Position numbers and translations under genes: made by a program. 64,000 bases of DNA from Bog-950 sp046329535. Lineage in GTDB: Bacteria > Bacteroidota > Bacteroidia > Chitinophagales > LD1. Positions 23,802 through 33,254 of the stretch are shown here, one piece after another. Numbering within the stretch: the stretch's first letter is position 1; each line of letters starts with the position of its first letter. Under the pieces are notes generated by a model, which was given only the letters and a program-made list of their open reading frames with translations, had not been told where the DNA came from and did not search any database. The DNA lies in assembly GCA_046329535.1 (NCBI GenBank), contig JAXLUN010000009.1:1-64000 (forward strand), read 5' to 3'.

Positions 23802-25706
23802 GTGCAGAATATTCATAAAATTCTAGAGCAACATTGGGGGTATAGTACATTCCGACCTTTGCAGGAAGAGATTATTCTATCTGTTTTAAACGGTACTGAT
23901 ACATTGGCCTTATTGCCTACAGGTGGAGGTAAATCAATCTGCTTTCAGTTGCCTGGATTGGCTATGGAAGGTATGTGTCTGGTTGTTTCACCGCTTATTG
24001 CTTTGATGAAAGATCAGGTATATCATCTGCATCAAAAAGGCATAAAAGCTTCTGCTATTTATACCGGCATGAGCTATCGGGTCATAGATAGTATTCTGGA
24101 TAACTGTGTATTAGGGAAAGTAAAATTTCTATACATCTCTCCCGAACGACTGGCCAGTGAGGACTTCCGGGTTCGTATGATGAAGATGAACGTTTCCTTG
24201 CTGGCAGTAGATGAAGCACATTGCATCTCACAATGGGGATACGATTTCCGTCCGCCCTACTTAAAAATTGCTGAGGTAAGAGAACTTTTAAAAAATGTGC
24301 CGGTTATTGCACTTACCGCCACAGCTACCCCCGAAGTGGTGGATGATATTCAAACCCGTTTGCTGTTTAAAAAGCGGAATGTATTGCAGAAAAGCTTCTT
24401 GCGGAAAAATCTGAGTTATGTTGTAAGGCGGACGGTCAATAAAGAGCAGGAACTGCTTGATATCTTGAAAAAGGTAAATGGAAGTGCCGTAGTTTATGTG
24501 CGTAATCGAAAAAAAACGAAAGACTACTCTGACTTTCTGAACAAACATGGCGTGAAATCTGATTTTTACCACGCAGGATTAGAACCCAATGAGCGAACCC
24601 GCAAACAGGATATCTGGATTAAAAATAAAACCCGTGTGATTTGCTGCACAAATGCCTTTGGAATGGGCATTGATAAACCGGATGTAAGAATAGTGATACA
24701 CATGGATGTAACGGAAAGTCTGGAGGCATACTTTCAGGAAGCGGGAAGGGCTGGCCGAGATGAACAGAAAGCCTATGCTGTTCAGTTATTAGACAACAGT
24801 GATATACTGGAGATTGATAAAAAGATTAACGAAGGATTTCCGGAAACAGACTTCATTAAGGATGTTTACGATACACTTTGTGTTTTTCTTCGCATTGCTT
24901 ATAACACCGGAGCTAACCAGACATTTGATTTTGCCTTGGAGAATTTCACCACACAACATCATTTAAACTCAGCTAAAACTCTGTCAGCCTTGAAGATACT
25001 GCAGCAGCAGGAAATTATATACCTCAGTGAAAGTGTTTATTCGCTTTCAAAAATCAAATGCGTTTGCACCAAAGATGCACTCTTCTCTTTCCAAGAAAAA
25101 CACAAAGCACTGGAACCGCTGGTTAAATTCATTTTAAGAACCAGCGAAGGTATTTTTGAAGATTATGTGGATATAGACGAGCAGGCAATTGCCCCACGTT
25201 TAAAGATAAGAACCGAAGAAGTTACGAAACAGTTAATGGCGCTTGATGTTTACCGTATATTCAGTTATAAGCCCCGTAAAAACAAACCACAGGTTATCTT
25301 TTTACAGAACCGGGTAAAGCGGGAAGCCATTCGCTTAGACCAGACCTTTATTGAAAAACGTAAACAAGATTACGAGCAACGGCTTAAGGCGGTGCGTTAT
25401 TACATTTCGGAAAATACACTTTGCCGTACGCGCGTATTGGTCAAATACTTTGGAGAAATACTATCACAAGATTGCGGCATTTGCGATGTTTGTCTGGCAA
25501 AGAAAAAGAGTGGATTAAGTAATGAAGCATTTGCTAAAATAGTTACAGAGATAGAAAATGAACTGAAACAAAATTCATTATCCTTTGATGAGTTAAAGTA
25601 TAAGCTGAATATTAAGAAAGAACATCTAAATCAGCTATTAGACTACCTGAAAGATTGTAACCGAATATATATTAAGCCGGAAGGAAAAGTTGAATGGCAG
25701 AACTGA
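23802..25706 (+). CDS. recQ: RecQ-family ATP-dependent DNA helicase, short form
   Basis: A 634-residue superfamily 2 helicase. Walker A is LLPTGGGKSI; the DEAH motif is VDEAHCISQWGYDFRP; motif III is ALTATATPEV; motif VI is QEAGRAGRDEQ. A C-terminal RQC zinc site is present (CRTRVLVKYFGE ... DCGICDVC). No HRDC domain follows, unlike the second recQ at 39781. The start is a GTG at 23802; the conserved N-terminus leaves no room for another. Its stop overlaps the start of the first glycosyltransferase by 13 bp. It unwinds DNA in recombination and repair. Confidence 0.92.
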   Translation: MQNIHKILEQHWGYSTFRPLQEEIILSVLNGTDTLALLPTGGGKSICFQLPGLAMEGMCLVVSPLIALMKDQVYHLHQKGIKASAIYTGMSYRVIDSILDNCVLGKVKFLYISPERLASEDFRVRMMKMNVSLLAVDEAHCISQWGYDFRPPYLKIAEVRELLKNVPVIALTATATPEVVDDIQTRLLFKKRNVLQKSFLRKNLSYVVRRTVNKEQELLDILKKVNGSAVVYVRNRKKTKDYSDFLNKHGVKSDFYHAGLEPNERTRKQDIWIKNKTRVICCTNAFGMGIDKPDVRIVIHMDVTESLEAYFQEAGRAGRDEQKAYAVQLLDNSDILEIDKKINEGFPETDFIKDVYDTLCVFLRIAYNTGANQTFDFALENFTTQHHLNSAKTLSALKILQQQEIIYLSESVYSLSKIKCVCTKDALFSFQEKHKALEPLVKFILRTSEGIFEDYVDIDEQAIAPRLKIRTEEVTKQLMALDVYRIFSYKPRKNKPQVIFLQNRVKREAIRLDQTFIEKRKQDYEQRLKAVRYYISENTLCRTRVLVKYFGEILSQDCGICDVCLAKKKSGLSNEAFAKIVTEIENELKQNSLSFDELKYKLNIKKEHLNQLLDYLKDCNRIYIKPEGKVEWQN

Positions 25707-26797
25707 AAAAAAAGATAACTCTTACTGTAACAAACGACCTGACCTACGATCAGCGGATGCAGAAAATTGGTCGAAGTCTTTGTGCTGCGGGGTTTGAAGT
25801 TGAACTGGTAGGAAGAATACGAAACTATTCCAAACCTCTTACTGAAGAACCATTCAAACAAACTCGTTTAAGATGTTTTATCCATAAAGGAAAGCTATTC
25901 TATATAGAGTATAATCTTCGTCTATTGATTTATCTGCTCTTTTGCAAAACAGAAGCAATATGTGCGGTTGATCTGGATACCATTGTTCCTGTTTTTATTG
26001 CCGGGTGGCTGAAAAGGGTCAAATTGATTTACGATGCACACGAATACTTTACCGAAGTGCCGGAAGTAATTCATCGGAAAAGAGTGCAGCAGGTTTGGCA
26101 ATGGGTAGAGAAAACCTTTGTGCCGAAGTTTCATTTAGCCTATACCGTTTCTCCGGCTATTGCCCGGTTGTTTTCCGATAAATATCATACTCCTTTTCAT
26201 GTGATTATGAATGTGCCGGTATGGAAAGAAAAAGCTATTGGCGAAAATTCACATTCGAACTATATTCTTTACCAAGGGGCGCTCAATGAAGGACGGGGCA
26301 TTGAGCATTTACTTAAAGCCATGCAGCAGATAGATGCCCGGCTACTACTGGCCGGTGAAGGTGATTTATCGCAGCATCTTCGCGAGTTGGCCATTCAACT
26401 GAAAGTTGAGGATAAGGTTGAGTTTCTAGGCTACGTGAAGCCCGATGAACTTCGAACCATTACGGCCCGTGCGACTATCGGCATCAATCTGTTAGAGAAT
26501 AGAGGATTGAGTTATTATTATTCCTTGTCAAACAAATTTTTTGATTATATCCATGCCCAGGTGCCGCAGATTTGTATTGATTTTCCTGAATACAGAGAGT
26601 TAAACCGTAAATTCGGGGTGGCTTTGCTGGCAAAAGATTGTTCGGTTAGTGAAATAAAGATGCTGGTGGAGCGTCTGATGACAGATAAAAGTCTTTATGC
26701 CGATTTACAAAAAAAATGTGAGGTTTGCGCCCGCACACTAAACTGGCAGCAGGAAGAACAAAAACTGACTGCCCTCTATCATGAATTACTCCGATAA
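25694..26797 (+). CDS. GT4-type glycosyltransferase
   Basis: A 367-residue GT-B fold enzyme. N-terminal Rossmann-type half with TVTNDLTYDQRMQKIGRSL; LIYDAHEYFTEVPEV near 115-130; C-terminal nucleotide-sugar half with LYQGALNEGRGIEHLLKAM, LLAGEGDL and the region NRGLSYYYSLSNKFFDYIHA. The acceptor and sugar are unknown. It overlaps recQ at its start and the next glycosyltransferase at its end, so the three form one transcription unit. It may act in surface polysaccharide or glycolipid synthesis. Confidence 0.85.
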   Translation: MAELKKKITLTVTNDLTYDQRMQKIGRSLCAAGFEVELVGRIRNYSKPLTEEPFKQTRLRCFIHKGKLFYIEYNLRLLIYLLFCKTEAICAVDLDTIVPVFIAGWLKRVKLIYDAHEYFTEVPEVIHRKRVQQVWQWVEKTFVPKFHLAYTVSPAIARLFSDKYHTPFHVIMNVPVWKEKAIGENSHSNYILYQGALNEGRGIEHLLKAMQQIDARLLLAGEGDLSQHLRELAIQLKVEDKVEFLGYVKPDELRTITARATIGINLLENRGLSYYYSLSNKFFDYIHAQVPQICIDFPEYRELNRKFGVALLAKDCSVSEIKMLVERLMTDKSLYADLQKKCEVCARTLNWQQEEQKLTALYHELLR

Positions 26798-27908
26798 GCA
26801 TTTACACGTTGTTTCCTTTAACGTTCCCTATCCGCCCGATTATGGAGGTGTCATAGATGTATTTTACAAGATCAAAGCTCTGCATGACCTGGGTATTAAA
26901 ATTCACCTGCACTGTTTCAATTATGGTCGCGATGAAAGTGCAGAACTGGCGGCTATTTGTGAAACGGTAAACTACTATCCGCGTAAAAAATTCTATCAGG
27001 CTATATATAGTGAGGTACCTTACATAGTTGGCTCACGCCAAAGCGGGGAGCTTTTGAGCAATCTGGCGGCCGATGACTATCCGGTTTTGTTTGAGGGATT
27101 ACACACTTGTTTATACTTGAAGCATCCGGCACTCAAAAACAAAATAAAGGCGGTGCGCATGCATAATGTAGAGTGGGATTACTACCGCAGTTTAAAAGAG
27201 GCGGAGAGCAATTATCTGATTAAATTCTATTTCAACATAGAATCGAAAAAGCTGAAGAAGTTTGAAGATGAATTGAAGAATGCCGATAGAGTTTTTGCTA
27301 TCAGCAAAGGCGACTATGAATACTTGAGACAGACCTACGAAACCATCAGTTATGTTTCGGCATTTCATAACAATCAGGAGGTTACTTCAGTAGCTGGCAA
27401 GGGTGATTATATCCTGTATCAGGGAAACCTGAGTGTGGTAGAGAATAATCAGGCGGCTATGTTTATTGCCAAGAAGATTGCCGAAGGCATGCCTTACAAG
27501 TTTATCATTGCCGGTAAGAATCCAACTTCGGCATTGAAGAAAGAAATCAAAAACATTCCGAATGTTGAGTTGATAGAGAATCCGCCTTTTGAAAAGATGG
27601 CCGAACTGATGCGCAATGCGCACATTAATTTACTGCTTACCTTTCAAAACACCGGTATCAAACTGAAGTTGCTGAACTCTCTTTACCGAGGTCGTTTTGT
27701 GTTGGTAAACGGCAAAATGGTCAACAATACCGGACTGGAAACGCTTTGTATCATTGAAGATAATCCGACTATAACCAAACGCATGATTACCGATTTGATG
27801 CAAACTGATTTTACAGAACATGAGATTGAAAAGCGTCAGCGGATATTAGGTGCCGGTTTCAGCAACCGAGCTAACGCCTTGAGAATTGTGAAGGAGATTT
27901 TCGGATAA
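26781..27908 (+). CDS. Glycosyltransferase (GT4-like)
   Basis: A 375-residue GT-B protein. The N-terminus FNVPYPPDYGGVIDVFYKIKAL has the typical GG loop of GT4 enzymes; AVRMHNVEWDYYRSL lies near 130; the C-terminal half has YILYQGNLSVVENNQAA and FIIAGKNPTSALKKEI, with GIKLKLLNSLYRGRFVLVN near the sugar-nucleotide site. It overlaps the previous gene by 17 bp. Partner sugar and acceptor are unknown. It ends 14 bp before a convergent ABC permease gene. Confidence 0.83.
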   Translation: MNYSDKHLHVVSFNVPYPPDYGGVIDVFYKIKALHDLGIKIHLHCFNYGRDESAELAAICETVNYYPRKKFYQAIYSEVPYIVGSRQSGELLSNLAADDYPVLFEGLHTCLYLKHPALKNKIKAVRMHNVEWDYYRSLKEAESNYLIKFYFNIESKKLKKFEDELKNADRVFAISKGDYEYLRQTYETISYVSAFHNNQEVTSVAGKGDYILYQGNLSVVENNQAAMFIAKKIAEGMPYKFIIAGKNPTSALKKEIKNIPNVELIENPPFEKMAELMRNAHINLLLTFQNTGIKLKLLNSLYRGRFVLVNGKMVNNTGLETLCIIEDNPTITKRMITDLMQTDFTEHEIEKRQRILGAGFSNRANALRIVKEIFG

Positions 27909-27922
27909 AAGTTTCCAACTAC

Positions 27923-29002
27923 TTATTTCACCGTCACCCGTGGGTCCAGTATAGAATATAGGATATCGGTAAAGATGTTCATCACCACAAACACAAAAGC
28001 TACAAAGAGCACGCTGCCCATCACCACCGGAAAATCAAATGAGAGTAAAGACTCTATGGTTTGTAAGCCGAGACCTTTGTAATCAAACACCTTCTCAATA
28101 AAGAATGCACCGGTAAGCAGGGCTGCCAACCAGCCCGATATAGAAGTAACCACCGGATTCATAGCATTGCGCAGCGCATGCTTAAAAACTACCTGGTAAT
28201 AACTCAGTCCTTTCGCCTTGGCCGTACGGATATAATCCTGACTAAGCACATCGAGCATGGAGCTGCGGGTTAACTGGGTAATGATGGCAATAGGGCGAAC
28301 ACCCAAGGCAATCATGGGCAGCCAGAGGTTTTTCCAGACTGTGATAGTATCGCCATTGTAATCCATATCGGTGAGTGAGCCGCGCACGTTCAGGTGCGTC
28401 CAGTCGCTGAGGTAATAGCCGAATATCATGGCCAGAATAATGCCCGAGAAATAAGCGGGCTGAGAAATACCAAAGGTGCTCATCACCAATATCAGGTTAT
28501 CCCAAACCGAATACTGACGGATGGCGGCAAACACGCCTAAGATAATACCGAAAAAAGAAGCAAACGCCATAGCCGTTAAGGCCAACACAAAGGTGGGGTA
28601 AATTTTCTCCCCTAATACTTCGCTTACCTTTCTGCGGGTTTGAAAAGACTTGCCCAGATAAGGTGCCTTCAGCGTTAAAGAAACTCCGTTCACGGTAAAC
28701 AGGGTAGTGTATTTAACCTCATCCGGATTGAGATAAGTAGGGGCCGAAGGATCTTCATTTTTATTGAGCGATAGCGGAGAAATATCATTGAAGTATAACA
28801 CCAACCGGTGATACCAGGGCAGGTTTAACCTGAACTCCCTTTCAATTGCCTGCACCGAAGCGGTATCGGCTCTTTGGCCTAAGGTCATACGGGCGGAGTT
28901 AACGGGCAGAATGTTGAACAGCACAAAGATGACAATGATAACTCCTATCATGACCAGAAAGCCGTTCAGTAAACGCTTGACTATAAATTTTATCAGCTCC
29001 AT
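27923..29002 (-). CDS. ABC transporter permease, DppB/OppB-like
   Basis: A 359-residue inner-membrane permease of the peptide/nickel type. An N-terminal helix with FNILPVNSARMTLGQRA is followed by a non-membrane insert and five helices. The coupling EAA-like loop reads DYIRTAKAKGLSYYQVVFKHALRNA near 258-283. The C-terminus has FDFPVVMGSVLFVAFVFVVMNIFTDILYSILDPRV. The partner permease, ATPases and binding protein are not nearby. It overlaps nothing but starts 3 bp after the DoxX-like gene, so it belongs to the DUF1599-DoxX-permease unit. Confidence 0.88.
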   Translation of the reverse strand: MELIKFIVKRLLNGFLVMIGVIIVIFVLFNILPVNSARMTLGQRADTASVQAIEREFRLNLPWYHRLVLYFNDISPLSLNKNEDPSAPTYLNPDEVKYTTLFTVNGVSLTLKAPYLGKSFQTRRKVSEVLGEKIYPTFVLALTAMAFASFFGIILGVFAAIRQYSVWDNLILVMSTFGISQPAYFSGIILAMIFGYYLSDWTHLNVRGSLTDMDYNGDTITVWKNLWLPMIALGVRPIAIITQLTRSSMLDVLSQDYIRTAKAKGLSYYQVVFKHALRNAMNPVVTSISGWLAALLTGAFFIEKVFDYKGLGLQTIESLLSFDFPVVMGSVLFVAFVFVVMNIFTDILYSILDPRVTVK

Positions 29003-29005
29003 GTA

Positions 29006-30421
29006 TTACTTCGCAAAGTAAGTTTTATTCAGTTCCTCAAAGGTAGGTAAATGGCGATAGTGCCACTTATTTATCACCACTCCGTTTTTAAATAACACCA
29101 GCCCCGGATTAGAACGGATAATGGTTTTCAGCGGAGTTTCATCGGCATGATAAAACGGATAGGCTGTTTGATACCTGTGGCGGAACTCATCCAGATGACC
29201 ATCATTGACCGTAACGGCATAGAACTTCACTCCTGCCTTATCGCAACCGGCTGCAATCTGATTCAGGTTTTCAAAGGCCGAGGTATGTGTTTTGTTCAGA
29301 TTGTAACTCACAACCATCAACGAGTAGTTAGGGTCTTGTAAAAGCGTATCGGTTAAGTCTCCGCCTTCATCGTTTTCTATCCGCAGGTTGGTGATTTTGG
29401 CAGGGATACCCGGGTCTAACACTTTATCCTTGCGGTCAACATATTCCAGTTCGTCAAACTTCATGGTACCGAAATCCTTTTGGCTGTATTCGCCTATCAC
29501 TCCGGTTTTCTTGTCTTTGTATAAAAACAGCATTTCAATAATGGCGGGCTTCTTCTCTCTGCGCTGCTCGTTAATATCGCTGCCTATTTTGTAAGGGCGA
29601 AAATCAATTACCGGCTCATCGAGATAAACATTATACAAACAGAACACCAGCGAGAACACGCCTGTTAAGAACGCCAGTCCGGTGCGGGTGATATCGCCAA
29701 AGAGCGGACGAACAAACTTTACATTGAGAACCAGCAGTAGAATCATCACATCCAGAATCACATCCTTGTAGAAAGTCTCCCAGGGTTTCAGTTTAATGAA
29801 ATCGCCAAAGCAACCGCAGTCGGTTACCTTCATTTTGCTTTCGGCAAATTCTGCGGTAAAGAAATAGCCGGTAAACTTAGCTACCAGAAACAACACCGCC
29901 AGCAAACCAACCGAGAGGAATAACAGGTTCGTACGCTTCGATTGTTTCTCGGGCAGAGCCACCACGGCAAACAGCAAGGTAAGCGCAGCCGCTACCAGCA
30001 TAAACATTTTGGTAATGCCATAACCCGACAAGTACGTATAACCCGTGAGGAAGGTAAAGAACAGGGTTAGAAACCAGATGATGGAAACGGTGAGCTTCGG
30101 TTTCCAGCCAATAATCAACATCAGCCCGACAAACAACTCCAAAGCAATCATCACCACGGCCATAAAGGTGGAGAAACCGGCCATGAACTCCCAGAACGGA
30201 CGCATGCCTTCGCCTGCAAAGGCTTCGAAATATTCATGCATCTTATAGCTGGTACCCAGTGGGTCAACCGCCTTGACAAAGCCCGAGAAGATGAAAAACG
30301 CGCCTACAAAATCCTGCAGAAAGGTAATCATGATATTGGGCGGACGTTTCACTAAAAAGCGAATGGCGGCCAGCACAAAGGCTGCAACAGCGGTGATGGC
30401 GAAGATGGTATATACGTTCAT
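29006..30421 (-). CDS. BT_3928-like DoxX membrane protein with thioredoxin-like C-terminus
   Basis: A 471-residue protein. The first half has several membrane segments of the DoxX/MauE type (LQDFVGAFFIFSGFVKAVDPLGTSYKM; VALELF-like repeats; DCGCFGDFIKLKPW near 205). The second half (about 330-471) is a thioredoxin-like domain without an obvious CxxC (LMVVSYNLNKTHTSAFENL ... NPGLVLFKNGVVINKWHYR). This matches the BT_3928 family seen throughout Bacteroidota, of unknown function, perhaps linked to redox or disulphide chemistry. It lies between the DUF1599 gene and the ABC permease. Confidence 0.82.
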   Translation of the reverse strand: MNVYTIFAITAVAAFVLAAIRFLVKRPPNIMITFLQDFVGAFFIFSGFVKAVDPLGTSYKMHEYFEAFAGEGMRPFWEFMAGFSTFMAVVMIALELFVGLMLIIGWKPKLTVSIIWFLTLFFTFLTGYTYLSGYGITKMFMLVAAALTLLFAVVALPEKQSKRTNLLFLSVGLLAVLFLVAKFTGYFFTAEFAESKMKVTDCGCFGDFIKLKPWETFYKDVILDVMILLLVLNVKFVRPLFGDITRTGLAFLTGVFSLVFCLYNVYLDEPVIDFRPYKIGSDINEQRREKKPAIIEMLFLYKDKKTGVIGEYSQKDFGTMKFDELEYVDRKDKVLDPGIPAKITNLRIENDEGGDLTDTLLQDPNYSLMVVSYNLNKTHTSAFENLNQIAAGCDKAGVKFYAVTVNDGHLDEFRHRYQTAYPFYHADETPLKTIIRSNPGLVLFKNGVVINKWHYRHLPTFEELNKTYFAK

Positions 30422-30436
30422 ATAGCTAAAGTGATT

Positions 30437-30979
30437 TTAGTTTTCGTTCAGTTTAATCAGGGCGAAAATGGAGTAGTTTACGATATCGTGATAACCGGCA
30501 TCAATGCCCTCGCTAATGAGGGTTTTGCCTTGGTTATCTTCAATCTGCTTAATGCGCAGCAGTTTCATCAGTATCAAATCGGTAAAAGAGCTTACGCGCA
30601 TATCGCGCCAGGCTTCTCCGTAATCATGGTTTTTAGCCAGCATAAGGCTCTTGATCTGTGCGGCATGTTTATCATACAGTTGCAGGGCTTCTTCTTCTTT
30701 CAGTTCTATGCGCTTATCTTCTTTCATCTCCATTTGTATCAGGCCGATGATGGCGTAGTTAATCAGGCCGATAAACTCCGAGCGCTCATCTTCATCTACC
30801 ATCTTGGTTTGGGCTTCTTCAATGGTTTGAATGCGCTGTGCCTTAATAAACAACTGGTCGGTGAGCGATTTGGGGCGAAGCACCCGCCAAGAGGTGCCGT
30901 AATCGTGCGTTTTTTTCTGAAAAATATCGCGGCACTTTTTTATCTGCTCGTCAAATTGGGTAGAAGTGTTGTTAGCCAT
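30437..30979 (-). CDS. DUF1599 protein
   Basis: About 180 residues from the ATG at 30979 (upstream alternatives run into non-coding sequence). It is made of two related halves, each with an H-D-Y-G motif: KKTHDYGTSWRVLRPKSLTDQLFIKAQRI and AKNHDYGEAWRDMRVSSFTDLILMKLLRI. That internal duplication is typical of DUF1599, an all-alpha MazG/NTP-pyrophosphohydrolase-like fold in Bacteroidota with no assigned function. Its stop is 15 bp before the DoxX-like gene, which it likely leads as first gene of the operon. Confidence 0.85.
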   Translation of the reverse strand: MANNTSTQFDEQIKKCRDIFQKKTHDYGTSWRVLRPKSLTDQLFIKAQRIQTIEEAQTKMVDEDERSEFIGLINYAIIGLIQMEMKEDKRIELKEEEALQLYDKHAAQIKSLMLAKNHDYGEAWRDMRVSSFTDLILMKLLRIKQIEDNQGKTLISEGIDAGYHDIVNYSIFALIKLNEN

Positions 30980-31092
30980 CGGTTCAAAAATAAAAATCGG
31001 AGCCAATTATCTTTGATAAATAATGTAAAGAGTTGACTGGAACCAGGTGAAACGGACACATCAAAATTATATGGTAGTCTGTAATTAACTAC

Positions 31093-31133
31093 GCGCTTCA
31101 GCGCAGAGAGCAGTATTGGGCATTAGCCCAATA
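31093..31133. repeat. Pair of short perfect hairpins
   Basis: GCGC-TTCA-GCGC (31093-31104) and TATTGGGC-ATTA-GCCCAATA (31114-31133) follow one another, with AACCACAAGCGGCTAAAC after them. The pattern looks like an intergenic palindromic element (REP-like). I recall similar TTGGGC/GCCCAA modules in Bacteroidota but cannot search. Confidence 0.4.
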
Positions 31134-31178
31134 ACCACAAGCGGCTAAACCAAATGCCTTCAAGTGAATCAGTAGAAT

Positions 31179-31440
31179 GGAATTTTCTGTTCCGGAAAAG
31201 TCTTCACCTAAGCTGGAAAAGAGATTTTCTGAACAGGAAAGGTGTTTAACCAAGCTGGAAAAGGAATTTTCTGAACTGGAAAGGTGTTCAACCAAACAGG
31301 AAAAGAGATTTTCTGAACAGGAAAGATGTTTAACCAAGTTGGTAAAGAGATTTTCTGAACAGGAAAGGTGTTCAACCAAGTTGGTAAAGAGATTTTCTGA
31401 ACTGGAAAGGTGTTCAACCAAGCTGGAAAAGACCTTAACC
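31179..31440. repeat. 42-bp tandem repeat, five full and two partial copies
   Basis: Full copies start at 31210, 31252, 31294, 31336 and 31378; partial copies lie at 31179-31209 and 31420-31440. Each unit reads AAGCTGGAAAAGAGATTTTC, then TGAACAGGAAAGGTG, then TTTAACC or TTCAACC. Copies differ by a few substitutions (CTGG/TTGG, CAGG/CTGG, TTTAACC/TTCAACC). Forty-two bases equal 14 codons, two heptads. The plus-strand frame from ATG 31177 gives repeats of KLEKRFSEQERCLT, coiled-coil-like. Because the unit length is a multiple of three, other frames stay open too, so coding is unproven. Confidence 0.85.
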
Positions 31441-31633
31441 AGGCTGAAGGAGGAATCAACTAAAAAGAGACCGACATCAACTGCGCAGAACAGCTACCCG
31501 GTATGGCAGCGTAGCATTTTATCGGGATGGGTGGAAGGATATGCATTTTTACCTCATCCCTTCCCCCCCGCCCCTCGGTAAAATTCGTTAACAATTTCTT
31601 TCCCAATCTGCCATTGCGAGTATTTTCGCGGCA

Positions 31634-33223
31634 ATGAATAACAAATTAGTAAACGCCATTATTATAGGCATTACCGTAGCGCTGGCCGGGCTTATCTTCA
31701 TTCAGGTAAAATGGATTAAACAAAGCTATGCCGTGCGCGAAGAGAAGTTTGACCAGGGAGTGTATATGGCCCTGAGCAATATTGAGCACTCCATTGAGCG
31801 CGATGAAGCCATCAACTACTTCGAGTCATCGGGGCTCAACGACTTTGGCCGCAACATGAACAAGATGTACGATACCGTACAAACCATTAAAACCTACACC
31901 CCCAAATTTACTCTGGTCGACTCGGTGGGTCAGCATGCCATGAAGTTTGGTTTCAGCGATACCAGCGGTGGTTTTATATCCAAATTTATGGGCAGCGTAA
32001 CCTACCTGCAGGAGAAAGCCGAAAAACTGCATGAGTTCAACAAGGATAAACAAGCATTTTTAAACGATGCCGACCGCGAGCGTCACATTATTGAAATGCA
32101 GTTCAGCAAATACAATCGCCTGTTTCAGGATTTGGCCATGCAGTTTATGCTCGATGATAAATGCCTCACCAGCCGGGTTAACAAAGCGCTCATAGAAGAC
32201 CTGCTGAACAAAGAGCTGCACAAAGAAGGTATCAACACACCATACCAGTATGCCGTATTCGATAACTGGGCCTCGGGCATGCTTTTCGGCAATATGTCTG
32301 TCACTAAAGAAGAAGCGCAGTCTACCAACTTCTACTCCATGCCCCTTTTCCCCAATGATTTGTATGAGAACTCCGGCATTCTGGTGCTCAGCTTTCCGCA
32401 AAAAAGTAACTACATATTTCAGTCCATGTGGCTCATGCTTTCGGCTACCATTGCCTTTGTGTTTATCATTCTGGCCTCCTTTGGCGGCTCGTTCTACATC
32501 ATTTACCGGCAAAAGAAGTTAGATGAACTCAAAACCGATTTCATCAACAACATGACCCACGAATTTAAAACACCTGTAGCCACCATCTCGCTGGCCAGTC
32601 AGATGCTTAAAAACGAAAAGGTAAATACCAATCAGGAGAAGATACTGAACTACGCCACTATTATTGACGAAGAAAACAAGCGTTTGAGCGGGCATATTGA
32701 AAATGTATTGCAGGTGGCCCGTCTGGACCGCGGGGAGTTTAAGCTCAAAATTGATAAGATAAACATCAACACCCTGCTGGATGATATTGCCGACTCAATG
32801 GAACTTCGCATTCAAAACGAAAACGGACAACTGATTAAAAATCTGAATGCCGAAAAACCGGAAATTACCGGAGATGTGTTCCACCTCACCAATGCGCTCT
32901 ACAACATCTTTGATAATGCCATTAAGTACAAAAAAGAAGAACCGCTGCTCATAACGGTAAACACCCGAAACAACTACCGCGGGGTTGTTATTCAGATTCA
33001 GGATAACGGCATCGGTATTTCAAAAGAAAATCAAAAGAAGGTTTTCGAGAAATTTTACCGGGTTCCTACCGGCAATATCCACAATGTTAAAGGCTTCGGG
33101 CTGGGCTTGAGTTATGTGCAGGTTATACTCCATATGCACGGGGGAGATATTAAGCTGGAAAGCGAACCGGGCAAGGGCAGCCGCTTTGAAATATTTCTGC
33201 CTTTCTACGCTGTTAATAAATGA
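31634..33223 (+). CDS. Sensor histidine kinase of a two-component system
   Basis: A 529-residue membrane kinase. Two membrane helices (about 8-26 and 268-292) enclose an extracytoplasmic sensor region of about 240 residues with no recognised fold. The HisKA dimerisation domain carries NNMTHEFKTPVATISLASQM with phospho-acceptor His309. The ATPase domain has N box NIFDNAIKYK, G1 IQDNGIGIS, F box KVFEKFYRVP and G2 GFGLGLSYV. No HAMP domain is obvious between the helix and HisKA. The paired response regulator follows after 76 bp. The signal is unknown. Confidence 0.93.
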   Translation: MNNKLVNAIIIGITVALAGLIFIQVKWIKQSYAVREEKFDQGVYMALSNIEHSIERDEAINYFESSGLNDFGRNMNKMYDTVQTIKTYTPKFTLVDSVGQHAMKFGFSDTSGGFISKFMGSVTYLQEKAEKLHEFNKDKQAFLNDADRERHIIEMQFSKYNRLFQDLAMQFMLDDKCLTSRVNKALIEDLLNKELHKEGINTPYQYAVFDNWASGMLFGNMSVTKEEAQSTNFYSMPLFPNDLYENSGILVLSFPQKSNYIFQSMWLMLSATIAFVFIILASFGGSFYIIYRQKKLDELKTDFINNMTHEFKTPVATISLASQMLKNEKVNTNQEKILNYATIIDEENKRLSGHIENVLQVARLDRGEFKLKIDKININTLLDDIADSMELRIQNENGQLIKNLNAEKPEITGDVFHLTNALYNIFDNAIKYKKEEPLLITVNTRNNYRGVVIQIQDNGIGISKENQKKVFEKFYRVPTGNIHNVKGFGLGLSYVQVILHMHGGDIKLESEPGKGSRFEIFLPFYAVNK

Positions 33224-33254
33224 TAATCATATAGCATATCAGCCCAAACAGGCA

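Larger units (their letters stand above)
31007..31633. other. Gene-poor spacer with hairpins and a tandem repeat
   Basis: About 630 bp between the divergent DUF1599 and sensor kinase genes without a convincing gene. It contains small hairpins (31093-31104 and 31114-31133), a 42-bp tandem repeat array (31179-31440), and GC-biased sequence up to the kinase start (ccccgcccctcgg). A 134-codon open frame crosses the array on the plus strand, but open frames cross it on the minus strand too. Confidence 0.7.

Noticed and set aside
30431..31036. 201-codon plus-strand frame over the DUF1599 gene
   Set aside because: The minus strand holds two clear DUF1599 halves; the plus frame has a Phe/Gln-rich shadow composition.
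31179..31440. CRISPR array
   Set aside because: Units follow one another directly with no spacers, and no cas genes are near.
31177..31581. 134-codon coiled-coil-like gene
   Set aside because: The frame stays open because the repeat unit is 42 bp; the part after the repeats is Pro-rich and non-conserved-looking, and opposing frames are open too. Listed as a repeat instead.
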